Of a stretch of 64,000 nucleotides of DNA, positions 1 through 12,194 are shown piece by piece (the stretch's first letter is position 1; every line of letters starts with the position of its first letter). The stretch comes from Poecilobothrus nobilitatus. Its lineage: Eukaryota > Arthropoda > Insecta > Diptera > Dolichopodidae. Location of the stretch: the NCBI GenBank assembly GCA_947095535.1, contig OX352772.1:106371672-106435671 (forward strand), written 5' to 3'. The translations under genes and the position numbers were made by a program. Below the pieces are notes generated by a model. It ran no database searches. It saw only the letters and a program-made list of their open reading frames with translations, and had not been told where the DNA came from.

Positions 1-1
1 C

Positions 2-463
2 ATTCCGTGTACTCAGAGCTTAAACGTTAACTGCAACACGACATTAATTAACGATAAGCCAATTGCATCTGTTTCATCCAAACCTAATGCAAGTTTTGTT
101 AATCCTATACTACCTCCTATAGTCAGATTAACGAAAAATGCTGTAGCTAATGACGATCATACGTATGTCTTATCACGTTTTAGAGATCAAAAAATATATG
201 AAAATGTAAGACTCTATTTAGCTTATTTGCATAAGGAAGATGACGACCTTTGTGTAGATGGTAAAACCAAACTCAATATTAAAATTTTTATTGATCAAGA
301 AGGTTTGCCTTCTAACCCAAAGGAATTAATGAAATTATATGTAAAATATCATGAAGGTTTCGGAGCTTCATCTAAATCGGTTGAAAAAGATTTACAAGCT
401 TATTGTAGTCACCTTAAAAGTAAGAGAATCGAGTATTTGAGTACAAAAAATAAGAAAAAGTAG
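2..463 (+). pseudogene. ORF1 C-terminal part of element A
   Basis: The reading frame is open from the window edge to a TAG at 461-463. ORF1 proteins of such LINEs bind RNA and form the ribonucleoprotein. The visible part is the conserved C-terminal block, with a 'DHTYVLSRFRD' start, then 'VRLYLAYLH' and 'IDQEGLPSNPKELMKLY'. It matches the ORF1 end of element B ('VRLYLSYLF', 'IDNEGLPTEYKELYKLY'), so this is one family domain rather than chance. The ORF2 ATG lies two bases after the stop (tag-ta-atg), a spacing compatible with termination-reinitiation. The N-terminal PHD region lies outside the window. Confidence 0.7.
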
Positions 464-465
464 TA

Positions 466-3233
466 ATGATTTTTTTCGTTCCCTTAGCGGCAGAAAATAA
501 CATTAACACTAATCTTATTTTAATAAATACAACATCTAGTTTCAAGGAGTTAAAATCAACAGATAATAAAAGCAATTTTAGTGAAAATCTCAAAATCTTC
601 TACCACAACTGTAGTGGTATGAGAGGTAAGCTAAAGAAATTATATGTTGATGCCAAGTCTTGTGACTTCAGTGTGCTTGCTATTACCGAAACATGGCTAA
701 ACGATTCCTTCATAAATGAAGAAATACTTGACAATAATTGGTCGATTTATAGAAAGGATAGGGACTTTTTCTCTATGAACTGTTCCCGTGGAGGCGGTGT
801 CTTACTTGTAGTAAATAATAACCTTTCTAGTGTTCCACTAATCACTAGGACGTCCAACACTTTCGATCACTAATTTATTAGAGTAAACTTAGGTAATAAT
901 TTTATTTACCTAGGAATTGTTTACTTTCCACCTAATTCTGACAATTCCTCATATTCTGAATTTTTCGATATTTATCACTATACTATATCTAAAATGAATG
1001 AGGATGATTCAATTTTTATTTTTGGCGATTTCAATCGTCCTTCATTATCTTTTATAGAAGATGATTCAGATAATTTGTTATTACCAATTAACTTTCATGA
1101 TGAAATAGATTTTGACATTATTACGGAGTTCTATGGTAATGATTTACAACAAATTATTAATTACCCAAATAATAACAATAAGTGGTTAGATTTTGCATTT
1201 TCAAATGCATATGACAGAGTGGTGGTTAAACTCGCTGGTGATGCAGTCAACCTGTTCACTAACACTCCTCATCATAACGCAGTCATCTTCGAATTTTCTA
1301 CTTCTTTGCCACTCTTCGCGAAATCTTACAATAATAATATTGTATATGACTTTTTCAACGCTGATTATCAAAGCATTAATAATGCTTTATCAATTTTAAA
1401 TTGGGACGATCTGTTAACACAACAGGATATTAACTCTTCAATTTCTATCTTTTACTCTAAAATTTTCGACATAATTAACTCCTTTGTGCCAAAAATTCGT
1501 AAAAAAGATAAAACAACAGAACCTTGGCTTAATAGAGAAATTAGGACATTGCGTAATCAACGCAACAAACTTTACAAAAAAATTAAAGTTACAAAGGACT
1601 CTGATGTTAATTTACTGAACATGTACAAGGATCTTGCTTTTGAATTTAAACAGAAATCAAATCTAGCATACGATAATTATGTCAATGAAATTGGAAATAA
1701 ATTAATTATAGATCCAAAAAAGTTTTTTGACTTCATTAATACAAAGCGGAAAACCTATGGATACCCAAGTTCAATGTCTAAAGATAATGTTTTTTCTTCT
1801 TGTCCTAATGTAATCTGCAATTTCTTTGCAAAAACCCTACTTGATCCCACCTTCTTTTTTATATAACTGTGCCAATTATTTGACGCAACCGCTTCATTTT
1901 ATTTTTAATCAATCGCTTTCGACAGGCATTTTTCCGAATGCGTGGAAATCTTCTTTTTTAACCCCCATTCATAAAAAGGGTGACAAAGCTTCCGTCGAAA
2001 ATTACCGTGGTATAGCTATCCTATCAACTATTCCAAAATTGTTCGAAAAAATTGTAGTCAGTAAAATAACACCCGTCATAAATTCAAAATTAAACGAACA
2101 ACAACATGGATTTACAAAAGGTCGTTCTACTACAACCAATCTTACGGTTTACACATCGGAAATACTAACTGAAATGGAAAATGGTTATCAAGTTGATGCT
2201 ATTTACACGGATTTTAGCAAAGCTTTCGATCGCGTTGATCACAATATTTTGTTTAAAAAACTTGAAACTTTAGGCATATTAGGTTCTTTCCTTACTTGGC
2301 TTTGCTCTTATCTTACTGAAAGAACTCAAAATATTAAATTCCAAGGTTATTTAGGTTATAAACTAGAAAGTACACCACATATTGCATTTGCTGACGATCT
2401 TAAAATTTACCACGTTATCAAAAATAGTTCCAATTTTGAATTACTTCAATCAAATTTACATTCTTTACAAGAATGGTGCTTCTTCAACAAATTAGAACTT
2501 AACATAGCGAAATGCAAGGTCATAAGTTTTACACGAAAAAGATCTACAATGCTTTTCGACTATACAATAGATAACATAGTTCTTGAAAGGATGTCCTGTA
2601 TGACCGATCTTGGCATTCTTCTGGACGATAAACTTAACTTCCATCTTCACTATGATCATATGATTTCCAAAGCAAATAAAATTTTGGGTTTTATTAAGAG
2701 AAGGGCTAAGGAATTTAATAACCCAGCAGTGACAAAAGCTCTTTACTGCTCGTTAGTTCGATCTATTCCGTATTCTAGGTAATATCGTATGGGATCCAGG
2801 GTTTCAATTACATTCCAATAGGATAGAATCCGTTCAGAAACAATTCCTTTTGTTTGCCTTGAGAAACCAATATAATCCTATAAACTATTCTACTCTTCCA
2901 AGCTACTCTACAAGTCTTAAATCATTGAATATGTTAACCTTATCTTCACGCAAGCAAATGCTTTCATCCTGCTTTACTTTTGACATCATAAAAAAAAATA
3001 TTGACGTTCAATTCTTAGTAAATAAGGTTAGATTAAACAATGTAGTCAGAAATACAAGAAACACTAAATTTTTACTAGAAAATACACACAGAACAGAATA
3101 TGGAAGAAATGAGCCAATAAACAGATGTTGCACTACATTCAACAAACACAGTCATCTTTTTTCACCAGACATATCAAGAAATTCTTTTAAACATAAATTA
3201 ACACAGAAATTCATAAATGACTTAATTACTTAA
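466..3233 (+). pseudogene. ORF2 of element A: endonuclease + reverse transcriptase, broken
   Basis: The endonuclease runs from 466 to about 1490 in one frame with a single TAA at 871-873. The start motif 'FYHNCSGMRGK', the catalytic 'ITETWL' glutamate and 'FGDFNRP' are visible. As in element B, the usual SDH motif is replaced, here by a 'TPHH' string. The linker ends near 1850, where about 80 residues are lost before the RT resumes at about 1845 in another frame. The RT (about 1845-2782) keeps 'YTDFSKAFD' and 'FADD'. The segment between them that should hold the GVPQGS motif is deleted ('GYKLESTPHIAFADD'). The C-terminal domain continues to 3233 after a frameshift near 2782-2850. It cannot encode an active enzyme. 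Confidence 0.85.
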
Positions 3234-3576
3234 ATTACCTAATTACTTCGTAAACATTTAAAAGAAAAAAAAAAAAAAAATAATAATAATAATATATTTA
3301 ATTCAAGTTCAAGTTCATATTATACATTCCACTTAATTATACACTCATACTGTGGTTTTGTTCTGTAAGCATTTTTTTTTTTTATTGTTTTCAAATTTAA
3401 TATATAGTACAAATTATAAAATTTTCATTGTAAATTTTTAGTTTAGTAATCAAAAATGTTTTTTATTTGCTATTGTTTGTGTATTTTGTTAGCTTTAATT
3501 TTTTTTAGCTGTAAGATTTTTTATGTAAAAACCTTGCTTTGGTTTAATAAATAAAATAAAAAAAATAAAAATAAAT
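3234..3576 (+). other. 3' UTR and A-rich tail of element A
   Basis: AT-rich non-coding sequence with an A15-16 run followed by (taa)n at about 3266-3295, and a terminal A-rich TAAA/AAAT stretch at about 3545-3576. The layout parallels the 3' UTR of element B, which ends in (ataa)n. Confidence 0.6.
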
Positions 3577-4278
3577 TATTACCGGTCACTCACAATACTT
3601 ACTAAATTAGATAATCTGTGTAAAGATGTTACAGATATACATGAGCTTGTGAATTTCGTTAGTAAGAAATATGACGAATTAAATGAAAAATTAAATAAGA
3701 CTATTCAAGAAAATAAAGTGATAAGAAAAGAAAACAGTTAATTGTTTAACAATGAAGTATGAGTATGCGCAAAAAAATAAATGATTTAGAGAAAAATAGT
3801 GTTAAAAATCAAATTATATTTAGAGATGATGCGGCTTCATGGGCTTCATTGTATTGCTAATGCTGCCAAATTTATGGAAGTGGATAACAAAGATAATGAG
3901 GTAATTAGTGCTCATGTAATGAAAAAATTCAAAGTTACTGCCAAAGACGGAAATTCATATGATAAAATTCTGTCAAAAGTAGAATTTAAAGAAGAACTCA
4001 TTTATGGAGTAAAAAGAAAAAATAAAAAGAAAGCATTAAAGAATTCTTCAAAGTATAAAAATATATTTTTCTATGATGTTCAAACGAATGATACTATCCA
4101 ACTCTTGAATCACACTAAAAGATTAAAATCAGTAGGATACTCTTCTGTTTTCACATCATCAGAGAAAGTCATGGCTAAGTTAAATGAGCTCTCAAAACCT
4201 ATTATTATAAAACATAAGGATAATGTTGGCTCACTATTATTAAGTAAAATATCAGCTAATGTACCAAATACAATGTGA
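3577..4278 (+). pseudogene. ORF1 remnant of LINE family H (coiled coil + FP-type domain)
   Basis: A broken ORF1. About 3610-3790 encodes a coiled-coil-like stretch rich in N/K/E ('VSKKYDELNEKLNK') that contains stops and shifts. From 3799 an uninterrupted frame runs to a TGA. It carries a 'KVEFKEELIYGVKRKNKKK' segment and then an 'IFFYDVQTNDTIQLLNHTKRL' segment. The arrangement resembles the C-terminal domain related to baculovirus FP proteins that occurs in ORF1 of several insect LINEs (family knowledge from memory). Families D and E in this window have the same order. The ORF2 of the same element starts 158 bp downstream. Confidence 0.6.
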
Positions 4279-4435
4279 AAATATACATGTGGAAGTGAAT
4301 ATGAAGATCAATATACAGTAGAAGAGTAATGGATATGTTATTATATTCCAATTTGTAATTATTTTTTCATTATACATATGTACATTATTAGTTTTAAGTA
4401 GTTAATTTCTTGTATTTTTTCTTATATAGTATTTA

Positions 4436-5575
4436 ATGCATTTTCAAAATATTGAACAGTACAACACAAATTTATTCAATAATAACAATTTAGGTTTTAA
4501 TTTAAATCTTTTTTCACTGAATGTCAGAAATATAGCTTCAATTAGGAAGTTTGAAGAATTTAAATATCTAATTCATTCTTTTAAGAAAATACCCAAAATA
4601 CTAAAGGTTCAGGAAACCTGGTTTGATAAACGTTTATTAAAGTTATATAACATCCCAAATTTCAATTCAGTTGAATCTTATCGTTTTGATTCATACGGTG
4701 GTTGTAGCATATATATTCATAATTCTCTAAAATATGAAATTGTAAAAAATCTAAATATCGATATTGCAATGCTATTTTGTTGCTTGATGTTTCATTTAAT
4801 AATAAGTCACTTTACCTCATGTGCTACAATAGATCCCAAAAATGTCTTACTCCATTCTTTTTTAAATATATTGGACAATTTTTTTAATTTAATTTCTTCT
4901 TTTCCAATATACAGGCAGGTATTATTCTAAAGGTATATTCTAAAATTAATCTTTTCGATCGTGATTACTCTAAAGAGCAATTCCTTTTATTTTTATCATC
5001 TTTCAATTACAATCATTGTCATAATTTAATAACAAGATCAGCAAATAAATCATGTATTGATCATATTTTTTCAAAGAAAATTTTTTAACTACGAAAATTT
5101 CTACAATAAACAATAAACTTCATGATTATAACATTATTATTGTTTTGATTAATAGATATGTTGACATTTCTGTCAAAAAAACTTTTCAGAAAACAAGAAT
5201 TTATTATAATATGGTTGAAGCTATTATTGAAACTGAATTATCGGTCGATACATATTCAGATCTTGATACAAATGGTTTATGTGATAATAATTCTTCAATT
5301 ACTACCTCTAGCATTGATCCAAAAGGTCTGTTAGTTCCGTGGCTAAATAATTCTCTAAAAAACTTAATCAAAGAAAATAATTATTTGAGAAATAAATTAA
5401 ACCGTTTCTCAAATAATTTTGAGTTACTTGAAAATTTTACTAGAATCAATAATATTGTAAAAAATTCGATTAAATTCTGTAAAAATAACTATTATAGCTA
5501 TTATCTTAGCTATTAAAAATAACTATTAAACGCATGTGGGTCAGATCAAAAACAAATATGGTCACTATTATATCA
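4436..5575 (+). pseudogene. Endonuclease and linker of LINE family H, copy 1
   Basis: N-terminal part of ORF2: 'LNLFSLNVRN' (endonuclease start), 'LKVQETWF' (catalytic Glu), 'YGGCSIYIHNSLKYEI', then 'SANKSCIDHIFSKK' and 'NKLHDYNIII' in the place of the SDH motif. A direct duplication near 4918-4945 breaks the frame next to the GD motif. The linker continues to 5575 ('ENNYLRNKLNRFSNNFELL'; 'SDQKQIWSLLY'). The RT never follows, because an antisense Loa tail begins at 5576. Positions 4607-5575 are repeated at 5984-6970. Confidence 0.7.
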
Positions 5576-5983
5576 TTTACGGGTAGGATAAAAAAATGTG
5601 CACCAGATTACTTGACACGAAATGATGGACTTCGTATTCAAAATCCGGCTGCTGGTTGGTTGGTTCATATAAGCGGCTGGCCATTGCCGCTCATGGCAGT
5701 GACAGTAATTAGCGCGTTAGCACCGTTTTGCTACCACTTCCATGACCACAAGGCTTATAATAGGGTATTATTTTTTTGTTTTAGATCCATTTCGTTGCGT
5801 TCAGAAACCTTACCTTTTCGTTGAGTTGATGGCCACCCAGAGTTATTATTCTGACCCTAACCAGTGCTGGGCACTTACAGGTCAAGTATATGATGGATTC
5901 TTTCTCATTCTGTTCACCACAACTGCGCCATAATGAATTGAATGGGATAACTAGTCTGGCCGCATGTTGACAAATTGGCCAGT
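4607..5983 (+). repeat. Tandem duplication, unit 1 (H endonuclease + antisense Loa tail)
   Basis: This 1377-bp segment is followed directly by a second copy. In copy 2 the left part is 5984-6970 and the right part is 12423-12809, separated by LINE B. The junction at 5980-5986 (agtg/ttcagg) joins the Loa fragment to the H endonuclease with about 2 bp of shared sequence. Copies differ by scattered substitutions and small indels; for example, about 20 bp near 5668-5690 are missing in copy 2. The duplication is therefore not recent. Confidence 0.8.
5576..5983 (-). pseudogene. 3' end of a Loa-clade LINE, fragment 1 (C-terminal Zn-knuckle tail + 3' UTR)
   Basis: Read on the minus strand, the C-terminus of a Loa ORF2 is seen: 'HWPICQHAARL', 'RSCGEQNEKES' (CxxC of the terminal Zn knuckle), 'CKCPAL' and 'VRFLNATKWI'. 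It matches the end of element C at about 21220-21464. It continues into a 3' UTR that ends 'tatcctacccgtaaatga' at 5576, where H sequence resumes. The same 3' end occurs at 12429. The 5' side is cut by the tandem-duplication junction. Confidence 0.85.
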
Positions 5984-6855
5984 GTTCAGGAAACCTGGTT
6001 TGATAAACGTTTATTAAAGTTATATAACATCCCAAATTTCAATTCAGTTGAATCTTATCGTATAGATTCATACGGTGGTTGTAGCATATATATTCATAAT
6101 TCTCTAAAATATGAAATTGTAAAAAATCTAAATATCGATATTGCAATGCTATTTTGTTGCTTGATGTTTCATTTAATAATAAGTCACTTTACTTCATGTG
6201 CTACTATAGATCCCAAAATGTCATACTCCATCGTTTTTAAATATATTGGATAATTTTTTTTATTTAATTTCTTCTTTTCCAATATACAGGCAGGTGATTC
6301 TAAAATTAATCTTTTCGACCGTGATTACTCTAAACAACAATTCCTTTCATTTTTATCATCTTTCAATTACAAACATTGACATAATTTAATAACAAGATCA
6401 ACAAATAAATCATGTATTGATCATATTTTTTCAAAGGAAAGTTTCTAAACACGAAAATTTCTACAATAAACAATAAACTTCATGATTATAATATTATTAT
6501 GGTTTTAATTAATAGATATATTGACATTTCTGTCAAAACTTTTCAGAAAACGAATTTATTATAATAGGGTTAATGCTATTATTGAAACTGAATTATCGGT
6601 CGATACATATTCAGATCTTGATACAAATAGTTTATGTGAAAAAAGGATCACGGATGTAAAAGAAATAATAAATAATAATTCTTCAATTACTACTATTGAT
6701 CTAAAAGATCTGTTAGTTCTGTAGCTAAATAATTCTCTAAAAAATTTAATCAAAGAAAATAATTATTTGAGAAATAAATTAAAGCGTTTCCCAAATAATT
6801 TTGAGTTACTTGAAAGTTTTACTAAAATCAATAATATTGTATAATCGGTTCAATT

Positions 6856-6909
6856 GATAGTTATTTTTACAGAGATTAAAATCGATTAATGTCTGTAAAA
6901 ATAACTATT
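6856..6909. repeat. Fold-back inverted repeat, 24-bp arms
   Basis: Arms 6856-6879 and 6886-6909 are reverse complements at about 22 of 24 positions (16 of them consecutive, 6857-6872 with 6893-6908) around a 6-base loop. The left arm is absent at the matching place in copy 1 (about 5440-5510), so it looks like a short inverted templated insertion in copy 2. Confidence 0.75.
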
Positions 6910-6964
6910 ATAGCTATCGCTTAAACGCATGTGAGTCAGATCAAAAACAAATATGGTCACTATT

Positions 6965-6970
6965 ATATCA
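6965..6970. repeat. Target-site duplication of element B, left copy (ATATCA)
   Basis: Six bases, repeated at 12423-12428 on the far side of element B. The uninterrupted site is at 5570-5575 in the paralogous first copy. Confidence 0.8.
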
Positions 6971-7320
6971 GTTCTTTTCAAACCATTAACAAGTTAAGTA
7001 ACGTGTCATTGTAAAACGCGCATTTTTATTTTAATTTTTTAAATTCGTTTAATTTTTTTTTTTTACTTTACGAACAATAATATAATCAAATACAAAAGAT
7101 TTTAACTTTACATATTTTTACCATAATATAAAAGTGCTGACTTATAAAATTAAAAAAATTTTTTTTGTTTAAATATTTTTAATAATTACTTAAATTAGGT
7201 CACTTAAGTTTGTTTACTTTTGTTTTAATTTTAACTTGATTTCTTAAAAAACTAACTTATATTATTAAAATTAATTTTGTTTTGCTGTTAAATTTTTATA
7301 TATTACTGTTACTAATTAAA

Positions 7321-9283
7321 ATGAATCAAAATAAATGCAGTGCCGTACTCTGTACCATTACAGATTCTAAAACAGACGTCATCGCATGCAATGGTATCTG
7401 TAACAGAAAGTTTCATGGGGTTTGCATTAATGCCCCCAGGGGCTGGCAAACATGTAACACGTTTATTTCGCATAATTTTGTTTGCGAAAGTTGCTTAGAT
7501 TTAAACCAGCCTATTCATATTCTTAAAGACGAGTTGATGGTTTACTTAAATGATATAAAAAGCGACTGCCAAGGTTGCACGGCCAAAGCAGTGGATGCTC
7601 TAAAAAGTAATTCGGTATGCTTTAACGATATGGCCAAAAGCTACGATAGCTTTAACCAGGCATTATGCAGTTTTCTTTCTGACCGAAAAAAATACTTAAA
7701 GAATACATTAACAGATCTGGTTAATGATATGAAAAATGAACTTCTTTCGGTAACATCAAAAGAGCTGGTTGGCATTCGAGAAGTAGTTGAACTTATGAAG
7801 GACGATTTAAATCGCATGAACTTATCCCTTCACGCTATGGGTTCGGAGAAACAATTACCTAATCATAGCCAGAAGGAAACTCAATGCGATGTGAGTGAGT
7901 TAATTAAACAACAGTTTGATAAATTAAATAAACCATCCATAGTTTATAAAGACGTATTTATTCAAACTGACAATATCACACCTAGCACAAAGGCAAAGAG
8001 CAAAAAAAATAAAGCAAAACCTGGAGTTAAGGCTACAATAGTCCCAGTGGCTACAAAAAAAGCCTTCTTTTTCTCTTTGAATTTCAAGGTTAAATTGCAA
8101 AACTACAGAAAAAAGCCTTGAGTGCTATATTAAACAAAAATTTAAATGTGATATTGCAATATGTAAAAAGGTAACTCCCAAAAACATCCGAAATCCGAAA
8201 TACTTGTCGTTTAAAGTGCACGTTCCTGAAAACATTATCATGAAGGTGAAAAATCTTAAATTTTGGGATAAGGGGACCACAATTACAGAATTCCGGGATA
8301 TTAGAGGTAAAGATGCGAAAAGCAAATTAGATAATAAGTTAAATATTAATGATAATAGTAATAAAAAATATAATATAAATAATAAAATTAATAAAAATAG
8401 AAATGGAAGTAATAATAATAATAATGATAAAAATAGGAATAATAATAATAAAAGTAAAAATATTTCTCGTAATAATATAAAATTAATATCTAAAAATAAT
8501 AAAATTGTTTCTGATAATAGTAATTCTAATTCTAGCATTAACGTTAATAATTTAACTGTTCATCCTAATAATAGTTCAACCGTTAACAAGTCATTAAACT
8601 CTAGCACAACAGACACAAATAATTCCTTAATCATAGTAAACACTAACTCAGACACTTACACTACTTCAAACATAAATCAGAACAACAAATCTCATAACCA
8701 CAATACTATTCAGAACAGTAATAACAATATAAACGCTTTTAATACTGCATCACTAACTAAAGATCCTGAAATTACCAATTCTAATTGTGTTTCGATAACT
8801 GAACCTCCTCCTTCTTCCTCAACTTCACCAAATGTTCCTTCTACTTCTAAATTCATAAACTTTGTGCAAGGTGAAACTCTTCAACCTTCAACTATTAACC
8901 CGCTTTTACCACCGATAACAAGAATGACACAACAATCTCTTGCCCACAACGACTATACAGTCGCTCTTTCTAGGCTAAGAGAAGATAAAGTCTATAACAT
9001 GGTCAGATTATATTTGTCATACTTGTTTGATGATAAATATAATACTGTGTTGGAAGGTAAGACCAGAACAAGTATAAAAGTTTTAATTGATAACGAAGGT
9101 TTACCAACCGAATACAAAGAATTATATAAATTATATATAAAATTTCACGAAACTAAAGGTATATCTTCCAAAGATGTCTCAGACGACTTAAAGGCATATC
9201 GCAGTCATTGTAATAGTAATTATTACAATCACTTACAAGTTTCGAGTGATAATTATAATAAATTTTTTCGTGCCAACAAATAA
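7321..9283 (+). pseudogene. ORF1 of element B: PHD-finger, Asn-rich, RNA-binding type protein (frameshifted)
   Basis: The first ATG with a sensible protein is at 7321 ('MNQNKCSAVLC'). A PHD-like Zn finger follows, with cysteines and a histidine in the order C-C, C-C ('ACNGICNRKFH'), C, C-C ('FVCESCL'), over about residues 6-65. A helical and probably coiled-coil region spans about residues 70-200, then a basic 'KSKKNKAKPGVK' patch. The frame breaks at about 8050-8200 and resumes as 'YLSFKVHVPENIIMKVKNLKFW'. A region of about 100 residues very rich in Asn, Lys and Ser follows (about 8330-8560), then a Ser/Thr/Pro region and the family C-terminal block ('DYTVALSRLREDK' to 'ISSKDVSDDLKAYRSH'). 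The role is LINE RNP assembly, by family analogy. Confidence 0.8.
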
Positions 9284-12194
9284 TTTAAATAAGATCTCCA
9301 CATCTTTGATAGATTCTTCAATTTTGATAAATTTATCAATATATTATCAAAATGTCAGAGGTCTTAGAACAAAAACAAGTCAAGTCTTACTTAATTCAAT
9401 AAGTTTAAATTTTGACGTATTTGCATTAACTGAAGCTTGGCTAAATTCTTCTATTAACAATCTTGAGCTTTTCGATAGCTCATATTCTGTTTTTAGAAAA
9501 GATAGATATGCTGAACCTAATGTATCTAATAGTTACATTCCTAAAGGAGGAGGTGTATTGATTGCCGTCAAAAACTCTTTTAATGCAAATGAAATTCCTA
9601 TTTCTAACGCAGACGGTCTTGAAATAATAGGTGTGAATATAAAAGTTTCAAACAAAAATGTAAATATTGTTAACATATACATTCCACCTTCTTCGAATTT
9701 AAATATTTATATTACTCTTTTAAATGTAATAGATTCGATTTGCTGTAATTCAGGTCCTAATGATGAGTTAATTTTATGTGGAGATTTTAATCTTTCTCAT
9801 ATTACATGGATTAATCATGACGAAGAATCTTTTTTGATTCCGGATTTTTCGGTGAGTGAAACTGATTCGCAATTTATTGATGGATTAAATACCAACAATT
9901 TACAACAGGTTTCCCACCATCGTAATTTTAAAGATAAGCAATTGGATTTAATATTTACCTCTGATTGGTATAATATCACTTTCTGTGATTCGGTGTTATC
10001 GCTTGTTGCGTTAGACCCTTATCACCCTTCAATAAGTTTTACCTATTGTTTAACTAATTCCGTAAATCTTGAAACAGCATATTCTTATAGTTTTAATTTC
10101 AATAAAACCAACTTTCCCGGACTAATAAATTTCTTAAATACCTATGACTTCACGTTTTTATTTCATAATATAGACCTAAATCAAATGACAATTAGGTTTT
10201 ATGAAATTATGTTCGAAGGTTTTACTCAATTCGTTCCTATTTAAAAAAAAAGATTTTCCCAATCTGGTCCACCATGGTTCACAAAGGAGCTTAGATCTCT
10301 CAGAAATAAGAAAAACAAAGCCTGGCGTAAATATCTCAAATCAAAAGATATTAATGACTATAACAATTTTGTCATATTTTTTGATAATTTTAAAACGTCA
10401 TCCGATATTCTTTACAATAATTATATTAATCAAATGGCAAGTAAACTAAAATCTGATCCGAAAAAATTTTGGAACTTCATAAATTCTAAACGTAATTGTG
10501 ATGATTACCCTACATTTATGAATTTTAATTCTCTTTCAAGTAATGATCCTTTAGTTATTTCGAAGTATTTTCGTGAGTTTTTCAGCACTTCATATAGTGA
10601 TTCTTCCTTTTCGCCAAATGAAAATTATTTCTCCTTTATGGACAGTTGTCAAAAAACGTCTCTTAATGACATAAATATATGTGAAGAAATAGTTTCCAAA
10701 TATCTAAATAAACTCGGTGATAATACTTTTCCCGGCCCTGATGGTATACCGGAAATAATTCTGAACAAGTGTTCTAACATTCTCACCACGCCTTTAACAT
10801 TACTCTTCAAAAACTCATTCAATACCGGACTTTTTCCTCCTTTTTGGAAAATGTCTTATATCAGACCAATTCACAAAAAGAATGCTAAAAATGAAATTAC
10901 TAACTATCGTCCCATAGCCAAATTATCTTCTATTCCAAAATTATTTGAACTAATTATAACGGATTCAATTTATAATCACTGTTCTAATCTTTTAATTGAT
11001 AACCAACATGGTTTTGTAAAACAAAAATCTACTGTGACAAACCTAGTTGAAACAACGTCCCTCCTCCTCAATAACATGGAAGAAGGTTTTCAAACAGATG
11101 CTGTTTATACTGATTTTAGTAAAGCATTTGATCTTTTGCCACATAGTATTATATTACTAAAACTAAAAAAATATGGCTTTCCAGAGTTTTTCCTAAAGTG
11201 GATGTATTCTTATTTGTGTGATCGCTCTTATAGTGTTATATTCAAAAATGTGATTTCAGAACCATTCCTGGCAAATTCCGGTGTTCCACAAGGTAGCCAC
11301 CTTGGTCCTTTACTTTTTATTTTATCTGTAAATGATGTTACTTCTATCATTTCTAATTGTGAGCTTCAAGTTTACGCTGATGATATGAAAATCTTTAAAA
11401 AGATTACATCTAATAAGGACGCCGTCCTTATGCAGAATGACCTTCAAAACTTTAACAATTGGTGCGTTAATAATTGTCTACTACTTAATGTAAATAAATG
11501 CGCATTGTTATCTTATACACGTCGTTCTAGTCCTATTTATTTCAACTATAACTTAGATGGTATTAGTTTACCTAAAGTTACTTCAATAAAAGACTTAGGT
11601 GTGTATTTTGATTCCCAACTTAGTTTTAAAATTTATTACAATAATATTATAAATAAAGCTAATTCATTATTGGGGTTTGTTAAACGTTCTTCTAAGGAAT
11701 TTTCAGATCCCTATGTTCTCAAATCGTTGTACACTTGTCTTGTAAGACCGAACCTGGAATATGCTAGTCAGGTTTGGTCTCCATTTTACATGGTACACAT
11801 TGATAGGATCGAGGCAGTACAGAAAAACTTTCTTAGATTTGCCTTACGCCACTTGCCATGGTCAAATCCTATTTTTTTGCCACCATATGAACAAAGGCTA
11901 AAGTTAATTGATTTGTGTACTTTAAGTTTTAGACGTGAGGTTTCTGATGTTATTTTCATTACAGAGATTGTCAAGGGTTATGTTAAATCTACTTTAATTT
12001 CTAGTAAAATTAATATTAGGAATCTTCAACGCCTTCGCTCTTGCAATTTGTTTAAAACCTATAATCATAGGACTAATTATGGCAAATTTGAACCTATTAA
12101 TAGGATGCTTATTATAGGTAACAAACACAAACTTAACATTGACTTTACACTTTCTAAACATTCCCAAAAACAAAAATTATACAATCGCTATTAA
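9246..12194 (+). pseudogene. ORF2 of element B: AP endonuclease + reverse transcriptase, one stop
   Basis: A single frame of about 980 codons is broken only by TAA at 10242-10244, beside an A-rich run. The frame overlaps ORF1 by 38 bases and has no ATG at its start, so reinitiation is likely; the natural start is uncertain. The endonuclease shows 'IYYQNVRGLRTK', 'ALTEAWL', 'LCGDFNLSH' and a 'DPYHPSISF' string at the SDH position. The linker has 'SGPPWFTKELRSLRN'. The RT has 'GPDGIPEIIL', 'NYRPIAKLSSIPKLFE', 'YTDFSKAFD', 'GVPQGSHLGPLLF' and 'YADDMKIF', so all catalytic aspartates are present. A thumb and C-terminal domain end at 12194. There is no RNase H. Restoring one codon would reopen the frame, which implies recent insertion. 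Confidence 0.9.

Larger units (their letters stand above)
1..3576 (+). mobile_element. CR1-like non-LTR retrotransposon A (5' end outside window)
   Basis: This is a sense-strand LINE entering from the left edge. It holds the end of ORF1, then ORF2 (AP endonuclease and reverse transcriptase), a roughly 340-bp 3' UTR and an A-rich TAAA/AAAT-type tail at about 3545-3576. It is the same family as element B at 6971-12422: ORF1 ends align residue by residue and both tails are TAAA-based. It is decayed, with one in-frame stop, several internal deletions and frameshifts in the RT. The sequence just after the tail (3577 onward) starts inside the ORF1 of another LINE family (H), so A probably inserted into H, or an H fragment was joined here. 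The clade label is inferred from the PHD-type ORF1 of its sister copy B. Confidence 0.85.
5984..6970 (+). pseudogene. Endonuclease and linker of LINE family H, copy 2
   Basis: Second copy of 4607-5575. It has the same 'VQETWFDKRLLKLYN' start, the same Tyr-Gly-Gly block, and 'LDTNSLCEKRITDVKEI', which is fuller than in copy 1 (short deletion there). Stops and small indels are independent of copy 1. Near the right end it has a private inverted repeat (6856-6909). It ends at 6970, where element B begins. Confidence 0.75.

Noticed and set aside
7282..7320. Upstream extension of ORF1 of element B
   Set aside because: The frame is open but starts at TTG; the first ATG that leads into the PHD finger is at 7321.
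8125..8538. Leu-rich minus-strand frame
   Set aside because: Antisense of the Asn/Lys-rich part of ORF1; resembles membrane segments only by codon complement.
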